From positions 1-5,866 of the forward strand of contig CAYSEZ010000067.1 of NCBI GenBank assembly GCA_964430375.1: 5,866 nt of DNA, in the 5' to 3' direction. This document shows positions 1 through 5,787 of this stretch, piece after piece. Position numbers and translations under genes: made by a program. The stretch comes from HGM10836 sp964430375 (GTDB taxonomy: Bacteria > Bacillota_I > Bacilli_A > RF39 > UBA660). Position 1 is the stretch's first letter. Every line of letters begins with the position of its first letter. The notes beneath the pieces were generated by a model. The model made no database searches. It worked only from the letters and a program-made list of their open reading frames with translations, and was not told the origin of the DNA.

Positions 1-10
1 TTTATACTAA

Positions 11-39
11 TTGACTATTTTTTTGTTAAGTTTTATAAT
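11..39 (+). promoter_or_regulatory. sigma-A-type promoter of the ATPase-gpmI operon
   Basis: TTGACT at 11-16 matches the -35 consensus at five of six bases, and TATAAT at 34-39 matches the -10 perfectly. They are separated by the ideal 17 bases. Transcription should start near position 46, giving a leader of about 27 bases before the first ATG. No operator or hairpin is visible. As the only strong promoter upstream of gpmI in the window, it probably drives that gene too. Confidence 0.85.
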
Positions 40-57
40 TATATTAGAATAAATGAT

Positions 58-64
58 TGGAGGA
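58..64 (+). promoter_or_regulatory. ribosome binding site of the AAA/DUF4143 gene
   Basis: TGGAGGA lies 8 bases before the ATG at 73. It is a strong SD and fixes that ATG as the start. The resulting N terminus, a basic stretch then a Trp about 12 residues before the P-loop region, is the usual beginning for this ATPase family. Confidence 0.8.
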
Positions 65-72
65 TACAATTT

Positions 73-1353
73 ATGGAGCGAAAAATAACTGATGAATTAC
101 TTAAATGGAAAAAAGATACTGATAAAAGACCTATTTTATTATTTGGGATAAGTGGATGTGGTAAGACTTATTCTGTATTAGAATTTGGAAAAAGTGAGTA
201 TAAAAATACTATTTATTTTGATTGTGAAAATAATAGTGAACTTTCTTATGTAGTAGAAAAAAATAATACTTTAGATAAGTTTATAAGGGGAATATCTGCT
301 TTATCTTTAGAAACTATTTTAAAGGAAGAGACTTTAATAGTTTTTGATAATGTAACTATAGAGGTATTTAATGCTGTTAAAAAGTTATTTACTTTACCTT
401 TATCATATCATATAATTATGATTACTAATTCTTCTAGTTTTATAGATAAAAAGAAATTAGAGAATTTAAGTGTTAAAAAAATGAATTTAGTTACTTTTCC
501 TGAATATTTAAAATTTGTAGGTAAAGAGCAATTAATAGATTTTATTGAAGATTCTTATAAAAATAATAAAGCGATGCCATTTCATTCTATTGCGACAGAT
601 ATGTATAATGATTATATAATTACTGGTGGATATCCTAATGCAATAGTAGAGTTTCATAATACTTCTGATTATAATTTATTAAATATAATTCATGATAAGA
701 ATAATAAGTTATTTAAGTATAAATTATTTATGTTTGATAATTTAATTAACATTAGAAGAAGTATTGAAATTTATGATAATATGACTATGCAGTTATTAAA
801 AGATAATAAAAAGTTTTTATATGGACTTTTAAAGACTGGTGCTCGTGCTAAAGAGTATGAACCTTGTATTAATTTTATGAAAGATTCTGGTATGATAATT
901 AAGAGTACTCGTATTAATAAAATTAGTTCACCACTTAGTAAGGCAAAGGATGATGATAGTTTTAATCTTTATTTTGTAGATTCTGGTTTGTTATATAAAA
1001 ATATGAATATTAGTCCAAATAAGTTATTAACTAATAATAAATTACTTGAAGTATTATATGAAAATAATATAGTTACAACTTTATATCAAAATGGTTTTAA
1101 TATATATAATTATCATTCAGAGGGAAAGGCTTTTATTGATATAGTTATTCAAAATAGAAGTGGTAAGATTATATTACTTGAAATATTACACGGAGATGAT
1201 AATGCAAAAAGTAAGAGTTTAGCTATTACTATGAATAAATTTAATATTGAAAGTGCTATTAGGTTTGGTAGTGAAAACTTTAGTATTAAGAAAGGTGTTA
1301 AGTATATTCCTTATTATGCAGCATTTTGTATTACTGAAAGGAGTACTTTATGA
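73..1353 (+). CDS. AAA_14 / DUF4143 family P-loop ATPase
   Basis: This 426-residue protein has the architecture of the AAA_14 plus DUF4143 ATPases, a large prokaryotic family without a settled role. The Walker A motif GISGCGKT is at residues 25-32. The Walker B candidate LIVFDNV ends near 94, with Asn93 where the family usually has the catalytic Glu. A sensor-like strand followed by NSSS is near 118. ITGGYPNAI (about 183-191) corresponds to the conserved GGxPxA motif. The C-terminal half shows LYFVDSGLL, then a PD-(D/E)xK-like core with Asp356 and Glu370. The expected Lys after EI is Leu372, so nuclease activity is doubtful. The end IPYYAAFCI matches the usual closing strand. It is predicted cytoplasmic, with no signal or membrane helix. 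Its stop overlaps the gpmI start by 4 bases, so the two are co-translated. Family assignment is firm; function is unknown. Confidence 0.85.
   Translation: MERKITDELLKWKKDTDKRPILLFGISGCGKTYSVLEFGKSEYKNTIYFDCENNSELSYVVEKNNTLDKFIRGISALSLETILKEETLIVFDNVTIEVFNAVKKLFTLPLSYHIIMITNSSSFIDKKKLENLSVKKMNLVTFPEYLKFVGKEQLIDFIEDSYKNNKAMPFHSIATDMYNDYIITGGYPNAIVEFHNTSDYNLLNIIHDKNNKLFKYKLFMFDNLINIRRSIEIYDNMTMQLLKDNKKFLYGLLKTGARAKEYEPCINFMKDSGMIIKSTRINKISSPLSKAKDDDSFNLYFVDSGLLYKNMNISPNKLLTNNKLLEVLYENNIVTTLYQNGFNIYNYHSEGKAFIDIVIQNRSGKIILLEILHGDDNAKSKSLAITMNKFNIESAIRFGSENFSIKKGVKYIPYYAAFCITERSTL
1337..1343 (+). promoter_or_regulatory. gpmI ribosome binding site inside the upstream gene
   Basis: AAAGGAG lies 6 bases before the gpmI ATG at 1350, within the codons for the last residues of the ATPase. 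With the ATGA overlap of stop and start, this indicates translational coupling by re-initiation, while still allowing independent loading because the SD is strong. Confidence 0.8.
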
Positions 1354-2852
1354 AAAAGGTAATTTTAGCTATATTAGATGGAACCGGATATAGAAAAGAA
1401 AGTCTTGGTAATGCAGTAAAGAATGCTGATACATCATTTTTAGATAGTTTACTTAATAAGTATCCTCATTCTTTATTAGAAGCTAGTGGTAATGCAGTGG
1501 GACTTCCAAAAGGACAAATGGGTAATAGTGAAGTAGGACATTTAACTATTGGATCAGGTAGAATTGTTCCTCAATCTCTTTTAAAGATTGATAGATATAT
1601 AGAAAATAATAGTTTTATTAACAATGAAGTGTTAATAAGTTTGTTTAATCATGTTAAAAAAAATGGTTCTAGATTACATTTATGTGGACTTTTATCTGAT
1701 GGTGGAGTTCATTCTCATATAAATCATTTATTTTCTTTACTTGATGCTTGTAAAAGATATGGTATTAATGATGTTTATTTACATTTAATATTAGATGGTA
1801 GAGATACATTACCTAACGTTTCTATAAAGTATTTAGAAGAACTTGAAAATTATATAGATAAAAATAATATAGGTAAGATTGCTAGTATTTCTGGTAGATT
1901 TTATGCAATGGATAGGGAAGAAATATGGGATAGGGTTAAACTTTATTATGATGTTTTAACTAGTGAAAGTCCTATTTATTCTGATTATAAAAGTTTTATT
2001 AATGAAAAATATGATGAAGGTATTTTTGATGAGTTTATTCCTCCATTTTTAGTAGATTCTAATGGATTGGTTTTAGATGGAGATGGTTTTTTAATGTTTA
2101 ATTTTAGACCTGATAGATTAGTTGAACTTTGTGAGGCTTTTACAATGGATAATTTTAATTATTTCCCTGTTAATAAGTTTTCTAATTTAAAGTTTGTAAC
2201 TATGATGCCAGTAAGTAATAAGTTATCAATTCCATCTTTATTTAGTCATGAGGAAGTTAATAATACTCTAGGAGAAGTATTAAGTAAAAATAATTTAAGA
2301 GTACTTCGTATTGCAGAAGATGCTAAATTTCCACACGTTACACATTTTTTTGATGGGGATAAGGATATAGAACTTTCTTTAACTGATAAGGTTAAAATTC
2401 CTAGACACGATGTTTTAACTTATGATTTGGATCCAGCGATGAGTTCTTATGAAATAGTAGAAAGAATAGAAAAAGATATTAGTTTATATGATTTTATATG
2501 TGTTAATTTTGCTAATGGAGATATGGTAGGTCATACTGGTAATTATAGTGCTACAGTAAAGGCTATGGAAGAACTTGATAAATGTATAGAAAAATTGTAT
2601 GATATTTCTATAAAAAATGATTTTATTTTAATTTTAACTGCAGATCATGGTAATTGTGAAGAAATGATTGGTGAAAATGGTGAAGTACTTACTACTCATA
2701 CTACTAATTTAGTTTATTTTGTAGTTTGTTCTGATTTATATAGAATAGAAAATGGAAAACTTAGTAATATAGCACCATCTATTTTAGATATAATGGATAT
2801 TCCTATTCCTTATGAAATGGATAATTCTATTATAAAAAATGTTAATAATTAA
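1350..2852 (+). CDS. gpmI: 2,3-bisphosphoglycerate-independent phosphoglycerate mutase
   Basis: This enzyme interconverts 3- and 2-phosphoglycerate in cytoplasmic glycolysis through a phosphoserine intermediate and two metal ions, usually Mn2+ in Gram-positives. The phosphatase-fold metal site is complete: Asp10 and Ser60 (in GQMGNSEVGH), Asp390 and His394 (NGDMVGHTG), Asp431 and His432 (TADHGNCEEM) and His449 (THTT). The transferase-domain substrate residues are also in place: His121, Arg151-Asp152 (DGRD), Arg183, Arg189, Arg252 and Arg255 (NFRPDR), and Lys325 between the domains. At 500 residues it is slightly shorter than the usual 505-515. The ATG overlaps the TGA of the ATPase gene. In many Bacillota gpmI sits beside pgk, tpiA or eno; here none is adjacent on the downstream side and the upstream neighbour is an ATPase. 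No clear terminator follows, so some transcripts may run into the next gene. Confidence 0.98.
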   Translation: MKKVILAILDGTGYRKESLGNAVKNADTSFLDSLLNKYPHSLLEASGNAVGLPKGQMGNSEVGHLTIGSGRIVPQSLLKIDRYIENNSFINNEVLISLFNHVKKNGSRLHLCGLLSDGGVHSHINHLFSLLDACKRYGINDVYLHLILDGRDTLPNVSIKYLEELENYIDKNNIGKIASISGRFYAMDREEIWDRVKLYYDVLTSESPIYSDYKSFINEKYDEGIFDEFIPPFLVDSNGLVLDGDGFLMFNFRPDRLVELCEAFTMDNFNYFPVNKFSNLKFVTMMPVSNKLSIPSLFSHEEVNNTLGEVLSKNNLRVLRIAEDAKFPHVTHFFDGDKDIELSLTDKVKIPRHDVLTYDLDPAMSSYEIVERIEKDISLYDFICVNFANGDMVGHTGNYSATVKAMEELDKCIEKLYDISIKNDFILILTADHGNCEEMIGENGEVLTTHTTNLVYFVVCSDLYRIENGKLSNIAPSILDIMDIPIPYEMDNSIIKNVNN

Positions 2853-2864
2853 TGATTTATATGT

Positions 2865-2912
2865 AAATATATGGTATAATTTTGCTAGTTTATTAATCTA
2901 ATACATATATTT
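2865..2912. repeat. 9-base inverted repeat around the promoter
   Basis: AAATATATG at 2865-2873 and CATATATTT at 2904-2912 are perfect inverted copies separated by 30 bases. The left arm overlaps the TG of the extended -10, and the right arm lies in the leader just before the SD. The left arm is upstream of the predicted transcription start, so it cannot act as an RNA hairpin from this promoter. A DNA operator is possible. In DNA this AT-rich, chance is a serious alternative. Confidence 0.3.
2872..2880 (+). promoter_or_regulatory. extended -10 promoter of the zinc-ribbon/DUF4352 gene
   Basis: TGGTATAAT is a perfect extended -10 element (TGn before TATAAT at 2875-2880). No good -35 hexamer exists at 16-18 bases upstream, so the TG extension probably compensates. 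The predicted start is near 2887, giving a leader of about 45 bases. Confidence 0.7.
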
Positions 2913-2916
2913 TACT

Positions 2917-2922
2917 AGGAGG
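2917..2922 (+). promoter_or_regulatory. consensus ribosome binding site
   Basis: AGGAGG is a full core SD, 9 bases before the ATG at 2932. It supports that start, which places the first zinc-ribbon Cys at residue 4. Confidence 0.85.
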
Positions 2923-2931
2923 TTTGTTTTA

Positions 2932-3918
2932 ATGAAGATTTGTCGTAAGTGTAAAAAGAAAGTAGCAAATAAGGCTAAAATATGTAAGTATTGTGGAGCA
3001 GATGTAACAAAGTGTAGAATAATTAAGCAACCTAATACTTCTTTAAATAGTAAAAAAGATGAAGTAAAAGATGATAAGAAAGATGAAGTTTTATCTAATA
3101 AAAATGAAGTAAAAAAGGCAAATGAAATAAATAAATCTAAAGATAAAATTATTGATAATAAGGGAAAATCTTTAGATGTAGGTAAAAAAGAAGTAGAAAG
3201 AAAAGATGAAAAGAAGTTTAATTTATTACTTAAGTTTAAAGAATTTAAGAAAAATAAAGTAAAGAAGGAAAAAGCACTTGCTAGAAAGGTTAAAACTGTT
3301 AAGGAAGTTAAAAGGTTAAGGAATAAGAAATTATTAAAATATGGATTAATTCTTTTAGGAATAGGTTTGTTTATATTTTTAATTGTTTTTGGAATTAGAA
3401 AGTTATTTCATATTTCTGATATTAATGTAGTTAAAGTAGGAACTTATAATAATGTTTTTGATATGAATGAGAGAATTAAGTATAAGGATGTTATTTATAG
3501 TGTTACTGATGTATATACTTCAAGTGGGACTGAATATAAAAGTCCTAAGGATGGGAATCAATATGTAGTTGTTACTATTGATTTTGAAAATGATTCTAAT
3601 GATAAGGTAAGATATAGTTATAGTGATTGGAAAATGAGCAATTCTTTAGGAGAGGAGTCTTCTAGAATTTTTACTCCGATTAATGTTTCTACTGCTTTAT
3701 ATAGTGGTAATTTAGTTGTTGGTGGTAAGAAGAGTGGATCGCTTGTTTTTGAGGAACCTATCGGGGATGAGGAACTTCTTTTGAATTATTATGAGTATAA
3801 GGAAGAGGAAACAAAAGAAGTAGTAAGTGAAGATGAAGATGTAAAGGAAATAGAAGAAGTAAAACCTGTATTTCAAGTTAGGATTAAGGTACCTAGTGAT
3901 GAATTAAGTAGTAATTAA
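2932..3918 (+). CDS. zinc-ribbon membrane protein with external DUF4352-like domain
   Basis: This 328-residue protein has four parts. Residues 4-21 form a zinc ribbon with Cys4, Cys7, Cys18 and Cys21 (CxxC-x10-CxxC). Residues 30-136 are a Lys-rich linker with short KKDEV-type repeats near 41-62. Residues 137-155 are one hydrophobic membrane helix. Residues about 166-320 resemble DUF4352, an immunoglobulin-like extracellular domain; the segment from YVVVTIDFEN (211-220) through Trp233 to GKKSGSLVFE (265-274) is typical. The positive-inside rule puts the zinc ribbon and basic linker in the cytoplasm and DUF4352 outside. An acidic stretch (about 290-311) sits before the final strand FQVRIKV. The function of such proteins is not known; roles in envelope sensing or anchoring are guesses. 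It has its own promoter and terminator and is probably monocistronic. Its base composition resembles its neighbours. Confidence 0.85.
   Translation: MKICRKCKKKVANKAKICKYCGADVTKCRIIKQPNTSLNSKKDEVKDDKKDEVLSNKNEVKKANEINKSKDKIIDNKGKSLDVGKKEVERKDEKKFNLLLKFKEFKKNKVKKEKALARKVKTVKEVKRLRNKKLLKYGLILLGIGLFIFLIVFGIRKLFHISDINVVKVGTYNNVFDMNERIKYKDVIYSVTDVYTSSGTEYKSPKDGNQYVVVTIDFENDSNDKVRYSYSDWKMSNSLGEESSRIFTPINVSTALYSGNLVVGGKKSGSLVFEEPIGDEELLLNYYEYKEEETKEVVSEDEDVKEIEEVKPVFQVRIKVPSDELSSN
3052..3117 (+). repeat. degenerate heptad-like coding repeat in the Lys-rich linker
   Basis: Residues 41-62 contain three copies of a (K/N)K(D/N)EV unit starting at residues 41, 49 and 56, so spaced 8 and 7 residues apart. 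In DNA, AAAGATGAAGT recurs exactly at 3055-3065 and 3079-3089, with a diverged AAAATGAAGT at 3101-3110. This looks like local duplication within a low-complexity charged linker. Confidence 0.5.
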
Positions 3919-3924
3919 TTATAT

Positions 3925-3958
3925 AAAAAGAAACATTTATGAGTATGTTTCTTTTTTT
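3925..3958. terminator. bidirectional intrinsic terminator between convergent genes
   Basis: AAAAAGAAACAT (3925-3936) pairs perfectly over 12 bases with ATGTTTCTTTTT (3945-3956) around an 8-base loop. Reading rightward, seven T follow the GTTTC core (3952-3958). Reading leftward, the A run at 3925-3929 gives a five-U tract. It therefore ends both the DUF4352 gene (+) and the lipoprotein operon (-). The lipoprotein stop codon at 3937-3939 lies in the loop, and its last codons form one arm. The stem has only two G-C pairs, so its strength rests on length and the U tracts. Confidence 0.8.
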
Positions 3959-4800
3959 AATAGTTCAATATTATTATGCATAATTGATAAATAGTCTTCA
4001 CTGTTTTCTATATCATTTTCTGTTATTATTTCTGCTGTATTAAAGATTAATGTTTCTACACTATAGTTATTTTTTAAGTTAGTTATTATATTATTTGATA
4101 TATCATCTGTTATGAATATGTAACTAACTTCTTTATTTTTTAGTAATTTTTTAGCTAGTGCAATATTATTTTCTTTTTCTTCATTATTTTCAGTTAAATT
4201 AACTACTGTGAATCCATATTTTTCTAGGAATTTTAATGATTCATTATATGAAATAATGGTTTTATTTTTTGAGTTATCTGCAGTTTTTTTATATTCTGTA
4301 TCTAATTCTGAAATATCTACTTTTAAAAGTTCATATTTGCTATTTATTTCTTCAATTAGATATGGGTTTGTTATATATTCTTTTAATTCATTTCTTATAT
4401 TTTGTGCAATCATAAGGATATTTGATGGGTTTAACCATATGTCAGTAGTACTGTAAGTAGCGTCTATTCCATAAGATGCATCAATTATTTTTAGATTTTG
4501 ATTCATATTTAACATAGTTGTTGCGTATTGTCTTTCATCTGATTCTCCATTATAGATAAATAAATCTTTTTTACTAAAGTCTTCGATTTGTTTGTTAGTA
4601 AATTCATAGTTATTAATTTTTATACCTCTAGGATAAATACTTGTTATGTTTGAATTTTCTCTATAGAGTCTATTCATTACATATTCAATTGGATAGATTG
4701 TTGTTATTACATCGATATCTTCCATTTTATCTCTTTTTATACATCCTGTAGTAGTTATTAGTGTTATAGTTATTAGTATTATTATTAATATTTTTTTCAT
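3937..4800 (-). CDS. ZnuA/TroA-family metal-receptor-like lipoprotein lacking canonical ligands
   Basis: This 287-residue protein resembles the cluster A-I substrate-binding proteins of Zn/Mn ABC importers (ZnuA, TroA, PsaA). A lysine start, a hydrophobic run (4-18) and TTTGC with Cys20 form a lipoprotein signal, so it should be anchored on the outer face of the membrane. Family landmarks are ITTIYPIEYV (31-40), KKDLFIYNG (77-85), IWLNP (121-125), the helix SLKFLEKYG (188-196) and the terminal YLSIMHNNIELL (270-281). By motif comparison with PsaA/TroA, the four ligand positions are Asn63 (His in HxYE), Asp120 (His in DPHxWL), Tyr185 (His/Glu) and Thr255 (Asp). The protein has a single His, near the C terminus at a non-ligand position. 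It therefore may not bind metal in the usual way. No permease or ATPase gene is beside it. It starts 2 bases after the yidD stop and shares its transcript. Family firm; substrate unknown. Confidence 0.82.
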   Translation of the reverse strand: MKKILIIILITITLITTTGCIKRDKMEDIDVITTIYPIEYVMNRLYRENSNITSIYPRGIKINNYEFTNKQIEDFSKKDLFIYNGESDERQYATTMLNMNQNLKIIDASYGIDATYSTTDIWLNPSNILMIAQNIRNELKEYITNPYLIEEINSKYELLKVDISELDTEYKKTADNSKNKTIISYNESLKFLEKYGFTVVNLTENNEEKENNIALAKKLLKNKEVSYIFITDDISNNIITNLKNNYSVETLIFNTAEIITENDIENSEDYLSIMHNNIELLKKETYS

Positions 4801-4802
4801 AA

Positions 4803-5021
4803 TTACTCCTTTTTTTCGGGTACAGGGTCATATCCTCCTTTTGATAAAGGGTTACATTTTAATATTCTTTTAATACTTAAGATGCTTCCTTTTACTGTTC
4901 CATATTTAGTTAGTGCTTCAATTGAGTAGTTAGAACAAGTTGGAATGTATTTACAAGCATTATGCCAAGGACCCGGAATTTTTTGATATATTTTTATGAA
5001 AAATATGAGTATATGTTTCAT
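4803..5021 (-). CDS. yidD: YidD family membrane protein insertion efficiency factor
   Basis: This is a 72-residue member of the YidD family (PF01809), small membrane-associated proteins linked to YidC/Oxa1-dependent insertion of membrane proteins. The signature is complete: YQ at 12-13, CKYIPTCSNY (23-32) with Cys23 and Cys29, Gly41 and Gly45, RILKCNP (52-58) with Cys56, and GGYDPVP (62-68). The first 15 residues are hydrophobic or amphipathic with Lys and suit membrane association. Residues 15-22 (IPGPWHNA) replace the more common ISP loop. Length is normal for the family. In many bacteria yidD sits between rnpA and yidC; here it leads a two-gene operon with a lipoprotein and is divergent from rnc. 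The ATG at 5021 is preceded by GGTGAT at a 5-base spacing. Confidence 0.95.
   Translation of the reverse strand: MKHILIFFIKIYQKIPGPWHNACKYIPTCSNYSIEALTKYGTVKGSILSIKRILKCNPLSKGGYDPVPEKKE
4806..4812 (-). promoter_or_regulatory. lipoprotein-gene SD embedded in the yidD 3' end
   Basis: Read on the - strand, AAAGGAG lies 5 bases before the ATG at 4800. It is built from the last Lys-Lys-Glu codons of yidD, directly before the yidD stop at 4805-4803. The arrangement implies coupled translation of the two proteins. Confidence 0.85.
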
Positions 5022-5026
5022 AAATA

Positions 5027-5032
5027 ATCACC
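5027..5032 (-). promoter_or_regulatory. offset ribosome binding site of yidD
   Basis: On the - strand, GGTGAT precedes the yidD ATG by 5 bases. It lacks the AGGAGG core but is complementary to ATCACC in the conserved 16S 3' tail (ATCACCTCCTTT), so it is an offset SD. It decides the start, because no other in-frame ATG nearby has better support. Confidence 0.6.
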
Positions 5033-5038
5033 AATACT

Positions 5039-5067
5039 ATTTTACTATTAATTTTAAATTTTATCAA
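5039..5067 (-). promoter_or_regulatory. yidD operon promoter, with possible UP element
   Basis: Read on the - strand, TTGATA (5067-5062) and TAAAAT (5044-5039) each match consensus at five of six bases and are exactly 17 bases apart. Start is predicted near 5032, so the leader would be only about 11 bases, beginning at the SD itself. Upstream of the -35, the - strand at about 5090-5073 is an A-rich purine tract that could act as an UP element; that part is inference. Confidence 0.75.
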
Positions 5068-5072
5068 TATAG

Positions 5073-5101
5073 TTTTCTTTTTCTTTTATTTGTGATAAAC
5101 T
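5073..5101 (+). promoter_or_regulatory. possible weak promoter of rnc
   Basis: TGATAAACT contains TG plus TAAACT (5096-5101), a four-of-six extended -10. TTTTCT at 5073-5078, 17 bases upstream, is a poor -35. If used, transcription would begin near 5108, at the first base of the rnc SD. Since yidD diverges, rnc needs a promoter in this 97-base gap, but this assignment is tentative. Confidence 0.3.
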
Positions 5102-5107
5102 TATTAT

Positions 5108-5113
5108 GGTGAT
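5108..5113 (+). promoter_or_regulatory. offset ribosome binding site of rnc
   Basis: GGTGAT precedes the rnc ATG at 5119 by 5 bases. Sequence and spacing are identical to those of the divergent yidD gene. It pairs with ATCACC of the 16S 3' tail rather than with the CCTCC core. Confidence 0.6.
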
Positions 5114-5118
5114 TTTAA

Positions 5119-5787
5119 ATGGAAAAATTATTAAATAAACTTAATATTGAATATAAAAATTTATCTTTGTATAAACAGGCTTTTACTCATACTTCATATG
5201 CTTATGAGCATAATCTTGATAAGTCTTATGAAACTTTAGAGTTTTTAGGAGATGCAATTGTTGATTTAGTTGTTTCTGATTATTTATATAATGCAAATAA
5301 ATATAGTGAAGGGGAAATGACTAAAATAAGGGCTTCATATGTTTGTGAAAATGCTCTTAGTTTATTTGCAGATGATTTAGGATTTAGTAACTTTATTAAG
5401 GTAGGGCGTGGTGAGTATAAAAATGGTGGAAATCATAAGAAAGCGATACTTGCAGATGTATTTGAAGCTTTTATTGCAGCGATATATCTTGATTTAGGTT
5501 TTAGTAAAGCTAAAGAGGTTTTATATAAAATAATTGTTCCTTATATAGAAAATCCTGATATTTTGTTGTTTAATGATTATAAATCTGCTTTACAAGAGGC
5601 TGTTCAAACTGATCAAAAGTCTGTTTTATATGAAGTAGTTGAAGAATTAGGTCCTTCGCATGATAAAACTTTTAAGATAGTTGCAAAGGTTGATGATATT
5701 GTTCTAGGAGAAGGTATTGGTTCTTCAAAAAAGGAGGCAGAGCAGGAAGCTGCTAGAAAGGCGTTATCTATTCTTGCTAAAAAGTAA
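5119..5787 (+). CDS. rnc: ribonuclease III
   Basis: RNase III cleaves double-stranded RNA, maturing rRNA precursors and processing mRNA and antisense duplexes in the cytoplasm. At 222 residues it has the usual bacterial layout. The catalytic domain covers about 1-148, with the signature ETLEFLGDA at 38-46. The acidic residues Glu38, Glu41, Asp45, Asp113 and Glu116 correspond to those that bind Mg2+ and dimerise the active site in characterised enzymes. A dsRNA-binding domain follows at about 153-221, beginning YKSALQEAVQ and ending with the basic GSSKKEAEQEAARKAL helix that contacts RNA. All key residues are intact. In many Bacillota rnc lies in plsX-acpP-rnc-smc-ftsY; here the upstream neighbour is divergent yidD, so at least the upstream half of that order is absent. 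What follows lies beyond the window. A leader of only about 11 bases would leave no room for the autoregulatory hairpin known in E. coli. Confidence 0.98.
   Translation: MEKLLNKLNIEYKNLSLYKQAFTHTSYAYEHNLDKSYETLEFLGDAIVDLVVSDYLYNANKYSEGEMTKIRASYVCENALSLFADDLGFSNFIKVGRGEYKNGGNHKKAILADVFEAFIAAIYLDLGFSKAKEVLYKIIVPYIENPDILLFNDYKSALQEAVQTDQKSVLYEVVEELGPSHDKTFKIVAKVDDIVLGEGIGSSKKEAEQEAARKALSILAKK

Noticed and set aside
73..1353. Possible defence or NLR-type ATPase
   Set aside because: The motifs and C-terminal strands fit AAA_14/DUF4143; there are no sensor repeats, effector domain or partner defence genes nearby.
2853..2931. Intrinsic terminator after gpmI
   Set aside because: The only inverted repeat has a 30-base loop, no G-C core and no suitable U tract, and it contains the next gene's promoter.
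4208..4456. 82-codon open frame on the + strand
   Set aside because: It lies wholly antisense to the lipoprotein gene, has no SD and shows no recognisable domain; the - strand frame has clear family motifs.
5068..5073. TATAGT as a -10 for rnc
   Set aside because: No acceptable -35 lies 16-18 bases upstream, and it overlaps the -35 region of the opposing yidD promoter.
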